Assembly: GCF_036689865.1 (NCBI RefSeq)
Contig: NZ_JBAHUQ010000004.1
Location: forward strand, 157,112-221,111
Length of the DNA stretch: 64,000 nucleotides
Direction: 5' to 3'
From: Magnetococcus sp. PR-3
GTDB taxonomy: Bacteria; Pseudomonadota; Magnetococcia; Magnetococcales; Magnetococcaceae
Part shown: positions 46,990 through 54,979 of the stretch, one piece after another
How positions within the stretch are numbered: the first letter of the stretch is position 1
Layout: every line of letters starts with the position of its first letter
The notes under the pieces: model-generated
What the model was told of the DNA's origin: nothing
Database searches by the model: none
What the model saw: the letters and a program-made list of their open reading frames with translations, nothing else
Made by a program: the position numbers and the translations under genes

Positions 46990-47017
46990 TTGAAATCCAT
47001 GAAAGGCTGTGTCTAAC
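46990..47017 (+). promoter_or_regulatory. Putative promoter of the first cold-shock gene
   Basis: TTGAAA, 16 bases, TCTAAC. The -10 is weak, but it sits exactly 21 bases before the conserved leader box, the same offset as at the second cold-shock gene. Confidence 0.45.
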
Positions 47018-47032
47018 TGGTTTTAAGGATAT

Positions 47033-47221
47033 TTGGATGCTGTTTTGAAGATCTTGTTCCACGCTGATTGACTGCCTGTTTTTGGCGTTTGTTCTTTAGT
47101 ACCTTCACTTCATTTGAGTGGGGGGATGGATGACTTGAGCTTGCAGTGTAGGATCTCCGCTGGCATGGCCTCATCGATAGCACCAGATGATTTGCTAACG
47201 GTTAATGTAGGGGTATGATTG
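47033..47221 (+). promoter_or_regulatory. Conserved 5' leader of the first cold-shock gene
   Basis: The leader begins TTGGATGCTGTTTTG, then after 12 variable bases CACGC-GATT-ACTGC (47033-47075). A second block around 47143-47186 (GCAG..GGATC..CTGGC..TCATC) also recurs upstream of the other cold-shock gene at nearly the same distance. Long structured leaders act as cold sensors in cspA-type genes. Confidence 0.65.
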
Positions 47222-47434
47222 ATGGCTGAACGTGAAACCGGTACGGTGAAATGGTTTAACGACACCAAGGGTTTTGGCTTTATTGAACGTGATGGCGGTA
47301 AAGGTGATGCATTTGTTCATCACTCTGCCATCAGTGCAACGGGCTTCCGTTCTCTGCAAGAAGGTCAAAAAGTTGAATTTTCCGTGGTAGATGGTCAAAA
47401 AGGGGTAGCGTGTGAAAATGTGGTGGTGATCTAA
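47222..47434 (+). CDS. Cold-shock domain protein (CspA family), first copy
   Basis: 70 residues: [20 protein letters not shown] (RNP1 KGFGFI) and DAFVHHSAI (RNP2 AFVHHS), the single-strand nucleic acid-binding barrel. It melts RNA structure at low temperature. Read from ATG at 47222; the neighbouring TTG at 47219 is less likely. It has 80-90% similarity by eye to the protein at 47915. A terminator follows. Confidence 0.97.
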   Translation: MAERETGTVKWFNDTKGFGFIERDGGKGDAFVHHSAISATGFRSLQEGQKVEFSVVDGQKGVACENVVVI

Positions 47435-47465
47435 ACCCACACCATTTTTAACGCAAAAAATGAAG

Positions 47466-47500
47466 AGGCTGTCCTTTTTTACACAAGGGCAGCCTTTTTT
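47466..47500 (+). terminator. Intrinsic terminator after first cold-shock gene
   Basis: Stem AGGCTGTCCTT / AAGGGCAGCCT with one G-T pair, eight-base loop, T6 tract. Confidence 0.85.
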
Positions 47501-47687
47501 AATGATTTTATCTCTAACCAAAGGGGGTAGAATTTTGTGGGTAGTTAGGTGATCTGGTGAGATAATACGGTGATTTTTGTGTAATATATGCTAATTTATA
47601 TGTTGTTCAATAGTCTGCTATTACAGTAGGTTGTGTTGCTAAGGGTGGTGATGAAACTTGCTTTTTTCGATATCGAAAAGTTTTGGG

Positions 47688-47715
47688 TTGTCTTTTTCGG
47701 TAAGCTCTCTATTAT
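47688..47715 (+). promoter_or_regulatory. Sigma-70-type promoter of the second cold-shock gene
   Basis: TTGTCT, 16 bases, TATTAT. It predicts transcription starting near 47722, just upstream of the conserved leader box at 47731. Confidence 0.6.
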
Positions 47716-47730
47716 TAGGTCCCAATTAGT

Positions 47731-47914
47731 TTGGATGCTGTTTTGTTAGCACATTACCCACGCGATTAACTGCACACGGGTTTCGCTGTTAGCTTAGGAT
47801 CTTTTGGATCATTAAGTTCTCAGATGTAACGTCCGTCGCAGCTTTGGATCACTGGCGGTAAACGCTTCATCATTGCGCCAAGACCCTATGGAAAGTTTGT
47901 GAAGGAGTATCATC
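47731..47914 (+). promoter_or_regulatory. Conserved 5' leader of the second cold-shock gene
   Basis: Same box as at 47033: identical first 15 bases and a 43-base total span (47731-47773), plus the second block (GCAG..GGATC..CTGGC..TCATC) at about 47838-47872. The leader is 184 bases, against 189 for the first copy. A GAAGGAG ribosome site precedes the ATG. Confidence 0.65.
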
Positions 47915-48127
47915 ATGTCAGAACGCGAAACCGGTACCGTAAAATGGTTCAACGACACTAAAGGCTTTGGCTTTGTAGAGCGCGAAAATGGTAAAGGCGA
48001 CGCCTTTGTTCACCATTCAGCCATCAACGCCACAGGCTTCAAGTCCCTGAGCGAAGGTCAGAAGGTGGAATTCACCGTCGTGGCCGGCCAAAAAGGGGCT
48101 GCTTGCGAGAACGTTGTTGCTCTCTAA
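47915..48127 (+). CDS. Cold-shock domain protein (CspA family), second copy
   Basis: 70 residues, [45 protein letters not shown], with both RNP motifs intact. A near duplicate of the gene at 47222, in the same orientation and with a related leader, so a tandem duplication that included the control region. GAAGGAG lies 7 bases upstream of the ATG. Confidence 0.97.
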   Translation: MSERETGTVKWFNDTKGFGFVERENGKGDAFVHHSAINATGFKSLSEGQKVEFTVVAGQKGAACENVVAL

Positions 48128-48156
48128 GCAACGCCGCAAGATAGTTTGACAAAAAG

Positions 48157-48183
48157 ACCGCCCTTCTGGGGCGGTTTTTTTAT
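48157..48183 (+). terminator. Intrinsic terminator after second cold-shock gene
   Basis: Seven-base perfect stem ACCGCCC / GGGCGGT (register CCGCCC-TTCT-GGGGCGG), T7 tract. Confidence 0.85.
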
Positions 48184-48684
48184 GTCTCAATTTTGGTGTG
48201 CTGCAAAGAGCGTCTCTCACCTGGCGCTTTGCTAGAGTGTTGGCATCCCCTCCTTTTTAGTCTGGCGCTGCAGTGGGTGTTCGCTGTAGTAGGTGGTCTG
48301 CTTACACTCTGTTTAGCGGTTTGTTGTCTCTTCCTCTTTATATTCGTCTATTCCGCGCTCTTTCTCTGGGTGTTTGGCTTCATGCAGCCTGTTGTGCTGT
48401 GTGCGGGTCTGCGGATGTTGGCTTGCTGGTTCGTCGCTGCCTTAATCCTGATTTCAATCTTTTTAGCTTTACGACATCTATTTTTTACTTTGGCCGGTTG
48501 TTGTGCTTCCGTTTTAAGGGGCGTGTGCCGTGGGTGGGCTTGTTTTCTGGAGGATTTAGGGTTTCTCTCTTGGTGGTGCGTTGCGGTGCGGTTGAGGGGC
48601 CTTGTGGTGGTGTTTCTGTTAGGGGTTTGGTTAGGTGGTGGGTAGGCGTGTTTGTGGGGGGGTGGGTCTGGTGGGGGTTGGCGA
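48184..48684 (+). other. G/T-rich strand-asymmetric region without a supported gene
   Basis: The plus strand is strongly G and T rich (runs such as GGGGGGGTGGG near 48657). This forces any forward frame to look like a Val/Leu/Cys/Trp membrane protein: two overlapping frames of 150 and 187 codons run here in different phases. Neither has a ribosome site or a family match, so I call no gene. Confidence 0.45.
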
Positions 48685-48685
48685 T

Positions 48686-48724
48686 AAAAAAAGGGGAGGG
48701 CTGTTACGCCTTCCCCTTTTTTTA
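48686..48724. terminator. Bidirectional intrinsic terminator
   Basis: Long stem AAAAAAAGGGGAGGGC / GCCTTCCCCTTTTTTT with one G-T pair and a TGTTAC loop. It lies 17 bases beyond the stop of the reverse-strand gene at 48742, which supports that gene. Confidence 0.85.
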
Positions 48725-48741
48725 TGGTGACAAAAGTAGGA

Positions 48742-49224
48742 TCAAAGAATTTGATCTACCTCGTGGTTACGTACCAGGGTCATGGGTTCCATGCTCTCAG
48801 AGCTGCGTTTCCGCGCACTCTTGGCCTTGGTTATGATCTGCTTATGGGTAGAGCCTTCTTCCTGCTCAGACTTGGGAAAGCCGAGTAAGCCAAAGGGACC
48901 AATCCAGGGATACTCACTAACACGTCCGTTATGCATGGCTCCGCCTGCCATAGCATCCGGTGAGGGTTCTTCACGCTCCATAACAGGGGCTTTAGGCTCC
49001 ATGTTAAAAGGGTTGGAGGTGGAGGTTCCGTTGAGGATCTGGTCAATGGGGCCTTTGCTGGCCATGGCGCTTCTCCTCTCAACTTCATCATTAGCCGTTG
49101 CCTTCGCCGTGTGGGGTGGCTTGGGTGTCGGCCCAATCCTGACGTCGCGATCAAGATTGTCATGCCGGATTGAAACCGGCCAGTGTTGTCTGAGGTCAAA
49201 CATATTAAGAGCACCTTCAGACAT
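48742..49224 (-). CDS. Hypothetical polar protein, unknown function
   Basis: 160 residues starting MSEGALNMFDLRQHWP, behind AAGGTGG. Hydrophilic and proline/serine-rich, with a central SEYPWIGPFGLLGFPKS segment and a basic C-terminal region (KQIITKAKSARKRSSES). A second in-frame ATG at 49065 (MASKGPIDQ, 107 residues) has an even better ribosome site, GAGAGGAG, and may be the true or a second start. No domain recognised. The reverse-strand reading is favoured over the opposite-strand frame because of these ribosome sites and the terminator right after its stop. Confidence 0.6.
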   Translation of the reverse strand: MSEGALNMFDLRQHWPVSIRHDNLDRDVRIGPTPKPPHTAKATANDEVERRSAMASKGPIDQILNGTSTSNPFNMEPKAPVMEREEPSPDAMAGGAMHNGRVSEYPWIGPFGLLGFPKSEQEEGSTHKQIITKAKSARKRSSESMEPMTLVRNHEVDQIL

Positions 49225-49419
49225 CTTGTTAACCACCTTAGAACGGCCAGAGGTGGGATTGCAACTGCTTAATTTGTGCAAAGCTGTTCATAAAATCGGT
49301 GTGAAGGTGGGGGTAAAAGGTTGCGCACTATCTTTGTGGATCTCAATTGAGTAGGGTGCAACACCATGTTTTAGAAGAATCCTGCCCATTCAATATCAAT
49401 ATTAGCGTCCCTTAATAAA

Positions 49420-49444
49420 ATAGTTGACAAAGCTAGTAGGGTAT
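49420..49444 (+). promoter_or_regulatory. IscR type I [2Fe-2S] binding site over the isc promoter
   Basis: 25-base element with half-sites ATAGTTGAC and TAGTAGGGTAT, matching the ATASYYGACTRWWWYAGTCRRSTAT consensus at about 21 of 25 positions. It covers the -35 hexamer, so [2Fe-2S]-IscR should repress the operon that encodes it when clusters are abundant. Confidence 0.75.
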
Positions 49445-49451
49445 TTAGAAT
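49424..49451 (+). promoter_or_regulatory. Sigma-70 promoter of the cysE-isc operon
   Basis: Perfect -35 TTGACA, 16-base spacer, TAGAAT -10. Transcription would start near 49458, about 80 bases before cysE. The leader to 49536 has no reading frame. Confidence 0.75.
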
Positions 49452-49536
49452 GGGTACCGCAACTGTGCTGGATTAGGTGTTGCTACGATTGTAAAGTTGA
49501 CTGTTTTTATCAACTACTGCATAAACCGGGTGGTCC

Positions 49537-50250
49537 ATGTTCAAAACCATACGTGATGATATAGCCGTTATTTTTGATCGAGACCCGGCTGCCCGTAATG
49601 TGCTGGAGATTATTCTATGCTATCCGGGCGTGCATGCCATGATCGCTTATCGTTTCTCCCACAAGCTGTGGCAGTGGAACTTTAAGCTGGCTGCGCGCTT
49701 TGTCTCCCACGTGGGACGGGTCCTGACAGGGATTGAAATTCATCCCGGGGCTAGAATTGGAAAAGGCTTTTTTATCGATCATGGCATGGGTGTTGTCATT
49801 GGTGAAACATGTGAGATCCATGATAACTGCACCCTCTACCATGGTGTCACATTGGGTGGAACAACCTGGAATAAGGGCAAACGCCATCCAACCTTGAAAG
49901 AGGGGGTGGTGGTTGGCGCCGGGGCCAAAGTATTGGGGCCTATTACGTTGCATGAAGGTGCCCGTGTTGGTTCCAATGCTGTGGTGGTTAAGGATGTGCC
50001 GGTCAATACCACGGTGGTGGGTATTCCAGGTCGGGAAGTGCGGGCAAAAAAAGAGGCTTCGGCCGATCAAACACACGCTTTTCCCTCCTACGGTGTGGAT
50101 GGGCAAATGCCAGATCCTGTTGCTAAAGCCGTAACCTGTGTTCTGGAGCAGATGCATCAAATGGAGCGCCGTCTTCATGTCTTAGAAGATGAAAAGAAGG
50201 CGATGGAAGCTCAGGATGTTGATCAGCAGCCAGCAAAAAAGCGGGCTTGA
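49537..50250 (+). CDS. cysE: Serine O-acetyltransferase CysE
   Basis: 237 residues. It makes O-acetylserine from serine and acetyl-CoA, the step before cysteine. The left-handed hexapeptide helix is plain: [71 protein letters not shown]. Catalytic His of FIDHGMG present. The short N-terminus resembles the EpsC/NifP type. The C-terminal tail (residues 190-237) is charged. Being first in the isc operon, it would supply cysteine as the sulfur source. Followed 10 bases later by iscR. Confidence 0.95.
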   Translation: MFKTIRDDIAVIFDRDPAARNVLEIILCYPGVHAMIAYRFSHKLWQWNFKLAARFVSHVGRVLTGIEIHPGARIGKGFFIDHGMGVVIGETCEIHDNCTLYHGVTLGGTTWNKGKRHPTLKEGVVVGAGAKVLGPITLHEGARVGSNAVVVKDVPVNTTVVGIPGREVRAKKEASADQTHAFPSYGVDGQMPDPVAKAVTCVLEQMHQMERRLHVLEDEKKAMEAQDVDQQPAKKRA

Positions 50251-50260
50251 GGGGGGGGGT

Positions 50261-50734
50261 ATGCGTTTAACTACGCGGGGACGATATGCGGTGACGGCCA
50301 TGTTAGATTTGGCCCAACACACCGAAGAGGGGCCAGTAGCGCTGGCAGAAATTTCAAACCGGCAGGAGATCTCTCTTTCCTACCTGGAGCAGCTGTTTGC
50401 CAAGTTGCGGCGTGGTGGGTTGGTTGGAAGTATCCGAGGTCCTGGTGGGGGGTATCGTTTGGAGATGACCCCGGAAAAGATATCTGTGGCCGCCATTATT
50501 CGGGCGGTGGATGAACCGATACAGGCGACCTCATGCAAAGATAAAGGCAAGGAAGGGTGTCGGCGAGATACCCGCTGTATTACCCACGACCTTTGGGCGC
50601 GACTGGGTGAGCATATCTACCACTATTTGGAGTCAGTCTCTCTGGCCCAGCTGGTTCAGGATGGATCAGCCTTGGCCTTGTTGGCTCAAGATGAAGTGGA
50701 ATCCTCCGAAATGGTGATGCGGGGTTCACGTTGA
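50261..50734 (+). CDS. iscR: Iron-sulfur cluster regulator IscR
   Basis: 157-residue Rrf2-family repressor. Winged helix MRLTTRGRYAVTAMLDLAQHTEEGPVALAEISNRQEISLSYLEQLFAKLRRGGLVGSIRGPGGGYRL; [2Fe-2S] ligands C92, C100, C106 and H109 in SCKDKGKEGCRRDTRCITH. The spacing between the first two cysteines is 7, against 5 in E. coli IscR, a small difference. The start at 50261 follows GAGGGGGGGG. The stop overlaps the TTG start of the next gene. Its own operator lies at 49420. Confidence 0.95.
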   Translation: MRLTTRGRYAVTAMLDLAQHTEEGPVALAEISNRQEISLSYLEQLFAKLRRGGLVGSIRGPGGGYRLEMTPEKISVAAIIRAVDEPIQATSCKDKGKEGCRRDTRCITHDLWARLGEHIYHYLESVSLAQLVQDGSALALLAQDEVESSEMVMRGSR

Positions 50735-51882
50735 GCGTTTATTTGGATTACAACGCCACAACACCAACCCGCCCTGAAGTGCTGGAAGCAATGCTCCCGT
50801 ACTTTACTGAAAAGGCTGGTAACCCTTCCTCCGTACATGGGCCCGGACGGGCTGCGCGAGAAGGTTTGGACCGTGCCCGCAGGCAGGTTGCTCAACTACT
50901 GAACGTACATTTTAGTCAGGTACATTTTACCAGTGGTGGTACAGAGGCCAGTAATCTAGCGCTGCTGGGTATGGCGGCTAAGTTTGATTTTTCCGGCCAT
51001 GTGATCACCACAGCCATGGAACATCCGGCTGTTGGTCGGGTGGTGGATGTACTTGAAGCACGTGGTATGCAGGTGACAAGACTGCAACCGGATGAACAGG
51101 GCTCTATCCATACCGCCCAATTGCAAGCCGCGTTAAGGCGCGACACTCGGTTGGTCTCAGTTATGGCGGCCAATAATGAGACAGGGGTCATGCTGCCGGT
51201 GGTTGATATGGCCGCGCTTTGTAAGGCCCAAGGTGTGTTGTTTCATACCGATGCTGTGCAGTGGGTTGGTAAATATGCCCTGGATATGGCCACGACCCCT
51301 ATGGATTTGGTAAGCCTGTCCGCACATAAGTTCGGTGGACCCAAAGGAGTCGGTGCCTTAGTGATGGATGCGGCGCTCGCCCCTCAGCCACAACTGCTTG
51401 GTGGTGGACAGGAGCGGGGACGCCGCTCAGGGACAGAGAACCTGACAGGTATTGTTGGCTTAGGGCATGCGGCGGAACTGGCGATGCGTGAGATGGTACC
51501 CCAGGCTGAGCGCTTGCAATCTCTGCGGGACAATATGGAGCACATGCTCATAGAGCAGCTACCCGAGATGGTGGTTTATGGTGCTCAGGCTGAACGTTTG
51601 GCCAACACCAGCTTGATGGGGTTTCCTGGTATTGATGGGGAGACCTTGGTGATGCAGCTGGATCTGGCTGGTTTTGCTGTGAGCAGTGGTAGTGCTTGTA
51701 GTTCTGGCCGTACCGAACCTTCCCATGTGCTCAAGGCTATGGGGGTGGATGAAGATGCAGCCAAAGGTGCCATACGGGTTACGTTAGGTGCCGGTAGTCA
51801 GCAAGATGAGATCAACCGCTTTACCCAGATGCTGGTTCGCAGCGTCAGTCAACTCAAGAGTATGGCGGGTATGTTGGTTTAA
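50731..51882 (+). CDS. NifS-like cysteine desulfurase (first of two)
   Basis: 383 residues. PLP enzyme converting cysteine to alanine and an enzyme persulfide. Lysine in [15 protein letters not shown] and catalytic cysteine in [22 protein letters not shown]-terminus [20 protein letters not shown]. The start is TTG at 50731, overlapping the iscR stop by 4 bases, so expression is coupled and possibly low. It differs from the following IscS in its active-site loop (NifS/IscS-like group I but diverged), so it may serve another acceptor. Confidence 0.92.
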   Translation: MSVYLDYNATTPTRPEVLEAMLPYFTEKAGNPSSVHGPGRAAREGLDRARRQVAQLLNVHFSQVHFTSGGTEASNLALLGMAAKFDFSGHVITTAMEHPAVGRVVDVLEARGMQVTRLQPDEQGSIHTAQLQAALRRDTRLVSVMAANNETGVMLPVVDMAALCKAQGVLFHTDAVQWVGKYALDMATTPMDLVSLSAHKFGGPKGVGALVMDAALAPQPQLLGGGQERGRRSGTENLTGIVGLGHAAELAMREMVPQAERLQSLRDNMEHMLIEQLPEMVVYGAQAERLANTSLMGFPGIDGETLVMQLDLAGFAVSSGSACSSGRTEPSHVLKAMGVDEDAAKGAIRVTLGAGSQQDEINRFTQMLVRSVSQLKSMAGMLV

Positions 51883-52012
51883 TCAGCCGGGGAGTCTCCC
51901 GGTGGGAGCAGGGGATGGACCCCTGTGTGGGGCGTATCAACGCCATCAACGCAAAATCATAACCAACCGTATGTGCATAAAAGCTGCGGTTTTGGATTGT
52001 AAGGATGTACCG

Positions 52013-53224
52013 ATGAGCAAGCCCATCTATATGGATTATCAAGCCACAACCCCCATGGATCCTCGTGTGTTTGAGGCTATGACCCCGTGGTTTGTCGAAA
52101 AATTTGGTAACCCGGCCTCTCGCTCCCACCCCTATGGTTGGGAAGCCGATGACGCGGTAGAAAATGCCCGCAAACAGGTTGCCACCAGTATTGGCGCCGA
52201 CCCCCGTGAGATTATTTTCACCTCTGGGGCGACGGAGTCTGACAATTTGGCCATCGCTGGTGTGGCGAAGTTTTATAAAGATAAGGGTAACCACATCATC
52301 ACGCCGGTGACGGAGCACAAAGCTGTACTGGATACCTGTCGGTACCTGGAGCAAGAAGGCTTTGAGATCACCTACCTGCCGGTTAAAGAGGATGGTTTGG
52401 TCGATATGGCGGAGCTGGAAGCGGCCATGACCGATAAGACCATTATTGTCTCTATTATGGCGGTCAATAATGAGATTGGTGTCATCCAGCCTCTGGCTCA
52501 AATTGGTGCCATGTGTCGGGCTAAAAAGATCTTCTTTCACTGCGATGCTGCCCAGGGTGTAGGCAAAATGCCCCTGGATGTGAATGAGATGAACATTGAC
52601 CTGCTCTCGATCTCTGGCCACAAAATTTATGGGCCTAAGGGCATTGGGGCACTGTATGTTCGTCGCCGTCCACGTGTTCGGGTCAATGCCATCATCCATG
52701 GTGGTGGGCATGAGCGGGGTATGCGCTCCGGGACGCTCTCGACCCCTCTGATTGTGGGTTTGGGTGAGGCGTGTCGTCTGGCCACCGAAGAGATGGCGGT
52801 AGAAGAGGCTCGGGTTTTGAAGCTGCGTGAAAAACTGCGTACCACCCTGGAAGCCAAAATGACCCATGTAAAAACCAATGGATCATTGGATCATCGGGTC
52901 GCAGGTAACCTGAACATCTCTTTTGAGTATGTTGAGGGGGAGTCTATGATGATGGCCATTAAAGATGTGGCGGTCTCGTCGGGTTCTGCCTGTACCTCAG
53001 CCTCTTTAGAGCCTAGCTATGTTCTGCGTGCTCTTGGCTTGAATGATGAAATGGCCCACACCTCTATCCGTTTTGGTCTTGGCCGCTTTACCACGGAGCA
53101 AGAGGTCGATGCTGTTATCGACATTGTGAGTGGTGCGGTGGATAAACTGCGTGAGATGTCTCCCTTGTGGGAGATGGTACAGGATGGTGTGGACCTTTCC
53201 ACCATCAAGTGGGCCGATCACTGA
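52013..53224 (+). CDS. iscS: Cysteine desulfurase IscS
   Basis: 403 residues, normal length. N-terminus [26 protein letters not shown] lysine in [18 protein letters not shown], catalytic loop [21 protein letters not shown], and the conserved C-terminal [21 protein letters not shown] of housekeeping IscS. It delivers sulfur to IscU. ATG at 52013 chosen (AAGGATG before it); an upstream frame extension has no family match. Confidence 0.98.
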   Translation: MSKPIYMDYQATTPMDPRVFEAMTPWFVEKFGNPASRSHPYGWEADDAVENARKQVATSIGADPREIIFTSGATESDNLAIAGVAKFYKDKGNHIITPVTEHKAVLDTCRYLEQEGFEITYLPVKEDGLVDMAELEAAMTDKTIIVSIMAVNNEIGVIQPLAQIGAMCRAKKIFFHCDAAQGVGKMPLDVNEMNIDLLSISGHKIYGPKGIGALYVRRRPRVRVNAIIHGGGHERGMRSGTLSTPLIVGLGEACRLATEEMAVEEARVLKLREKLRTTLEAKMTHVKTNGSLDHRVAGNLNISFEYVEGESMMMAIKDVAVSSGSACTSASLEPSYVLRALGLNDEMAHTSIRFGLGRFTTEQEVDAVIDIVSGAVDKLREMSPLWEMVQDGVDLSTIKWADH

Positions 53225-53345
53225 TCCGCAGATCGGTTAGGTCTGGGTACATAGGCCCTGGGATAGGGCGAACCTAGGCACGTTTGCGGGATCACACTTA
53301 ATAGAACAGCCTTGTATAGGCTTTGAACATACTGGAGAGAACATC

Positions 53346-53738
53346 ATGGCATATAACGAGAAGGTGCTGGACCATTACGAAAAACCCCGCAATGTGGGCA
53401 GCATGGATAAAAATGCGGAAGATGTGGGGACCGGTATGGTGGGTGCACCCTCCTGCGGCGACGTCATGAAGCTGCAGATTAAGGTGGATGATGAAGGGGT
53501 GATTGAGGATGCCAAGTTTAAAACCTTTGGCTGCGGCTCTGCGATCGCTTCCTCCTCTCTGGTCACAGAGTGGATCAAGGGTAAAACCATTGATGAGGCT
53601 CTAACCATCAAGAACAAAGATGTGGCAGAAGAGTTGGCTCTTCCTCCCGTTAAGGTACACTGCTCTGTTTTGGCAGAAGATGCCATTAAAGCAGCGGTTA
53701 AGGATTATCGTGACAAGCAGGACAATAAGGAGGGCTGA
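53346..53738 (+). CDS. iscU: Iron-sulfur scaffold protein IscU
   Basis: 130 residues. Cluster ligands C37 (APSCGD), D39, C63 (FGCGSA) and C106 (VHCSVLAEDAI) are present. LPPVK (99-103) is the peptide bound by HscA. It assembles [2Fe-2S] clusters with IscS sulfur and hands them on with HscA/HscB help. AGGAG-like site in GGAGAGAACATC before ATG. Confidence 0.98.
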   Translation: MAYNEKVLDHYEKPRNVGSMDKNAEDVGTGMVGAPSCGDVMKLQIKVDDEGVIEDAKFKTFGCGSAIASSSLVTEWIKGKTIDEALTIKNKDVAEELALPPVKVHCSVLAEDAIKAAVKDYRDKQDNKEG

Positions 53739-53740
53739 TC

Positions 53741-54082
53741 ATGAGTGAGCAACCCCAAGGCGTATCCATTACTGAAAAAGCCGCGGCCCAAGTTCAAAAA
53801 ATGTTGGATGGCCGTGGTACTCCTGAGGCCGCCGTTCGAATTGGTGTCGGTACATCTGGCTGTTCCGGTTTTAGCTATAAGCTGGAGTATGCGGATGATG
53901 TGGAAGAGGGGGATAGTGTTTACGAAGCCCACGGTGTACGGGTGGTGGTAGACAGCAAATCCTTGCTCTATATGGGTGGGACCCAAATGGACTATGTGAC
54001 CGAGAACTTTAAGTCCGGTTTTACCTTTACCAACCCCAAAGAGACCAGTCGTTGTGGGTGTGGTGAGTCCTTTAAGGTCTGA
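53741..54082 (+). CDS. iscA: A-type iron-sulfur carrier IscA
   Basis: 113 residues, starting 2 bases after iscU. The three conserved cysteines are C41 (GTSGCSGFSYKLEY), C105 and C107 (SRCGCGESF). A-type carriers pass clusters, particularly [4Fe-4S], to target apoproteins. The longer N-terminus (MSEQPQGVS) is within family variation. Confidence 0.97.
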   Translation: MSEQPQGVSITEKAAAQVQKMLDGRGTPEAAVRIGVGTSGCSGFSYKLEYADDVEEGDSVYEAHGVRVVVDSKSLLYMGGTQMDYVTENFKSGFTFTNPKETSRCGCGESFKV

Positions 54083-54162
54083 TTTCGGTTTGTATGGGAT
54101 CAAGGGGGTGTGAGGTCTCTCTTCACACCCCTTTTCCGTGGTTTTTGGTAAAAGGTTAGCTT

Positions 54163-54786
54163 ATGTCTGCGCATGCCTGTTGGTCTTGCAAAGGGCCTGT
54201 TGATGGAACTGCTTTTTGTCCAACGTGTGCGGCCATTCAGCCGCCAAAGCCGAATGAGAATCTATTTGAGTTTCTGGGGCTTCCGCAAGGTTATGAGGTC
54301 GATTTGCAGGCGTTGGAAGCTGCATGTCTGCGGCTTCAGCAGCAATTTCACCCCGATAAGTTTGCGGTACAGGCGGATACAGCTCGGCGCTTTGCCATGG
54401 AGTATGCGACCCGTTTAAATGAAGCTCAGCAGATCTTAAAAAGCCCTCTGCAGCGGGCCATCTATCTGTTGGATGTACTGGGTGGTGAAGCAACCACCGA
54501 GAGTGGGGGCAGCCAAGACCCCATGTTTCTTATGGAGGTGATGGAGCTTCGTGAGCAGTTGGAAGATTTAGATGATGAAGCGGATGACGTCTGGGATCGG
54601 CTAGAAGCGTTAAAGGATGAGGTCGGCCGTTTGGCGGGTGATGAAATCTCAGATCTAACCAGCGCCTTTGCCAAACAGGATGGTGATGCTGACTGGATGG
54701 TTGTCATTGCCCGCCACATTGACCGGTTGCGCTACCACACCAAGTTTTTGGAAGAGGTCGATCGCTTTGAAGAGCGGCTTTTTTAA
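54163..54786 (+). CDS. hscB: Co-chaperone HscB with N-terminal zinc-finger extension
   Basis: 207 residues. The J domain is recognisable by QFHPDKF (H63-P64-D65), and the C-terminal three-helix domain (EVMELREQLEDLDDE and on) binds IscU. The first 25 residues add CWSC...CPTC (C6, C9, C19, C22), the tetracysteine zinc-binding arm known in mitochondrial HSCB but absent from E. coli HscB. AAGG precedes the ATG. It stimulates HscA ATPase and presents IscU. Confidence 0.95.
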   Translation: MSAHACWSCKGPVDGTAFCPTCAAIQPPKPNENLFEFLGLPQGYEVDLQALEAACLRLQQQFHPDKFAVQADTARRFAMEYATRLNEAQQILKSPLQRAIYLLDVLGGEATTESGGSQDPMFLMEVMELREQLEDLDDEADDVWDRLEALKDEVGRLAGDEISDLTSAFAKQDGDADWMVVIARHIDRLRYHTKFLEEVDRFEERLF

Positions 54787-54979
54787 CAGGCGATCATTCA
54801 AACCGGTGTTTTCTTCAAAGGTTGGTTAAACCCACGGCTGATAGAAAAATCTCCCCACCGTTCAAAAGGGGAGGCGCCTGGGGCAGGGGCCACTTTAAAA
54901 ATAGGTAGAGCAGGGCAGGTGCTGGAGAATATCCAGTCTCTTTTTACTCTTTAGACAATGCAGTTATGTAAGGATCATC

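Noticed and set aside
48193..48836. Forward frames of 150 and 187 codons resembling membrane proteins
   Set aside because: They overlap in different phases, lack ribosome sites, run across or up to the 48686 terminator, and their hydrophobicity is explained by the G/T-rich strand.
48782..49354. Forward frame of 190 codons opposite the hypothetical gene at 48742-49224
   Set aside because: No ribosome site; the reverse-strand frame has two good ones and a terminator after its stop.
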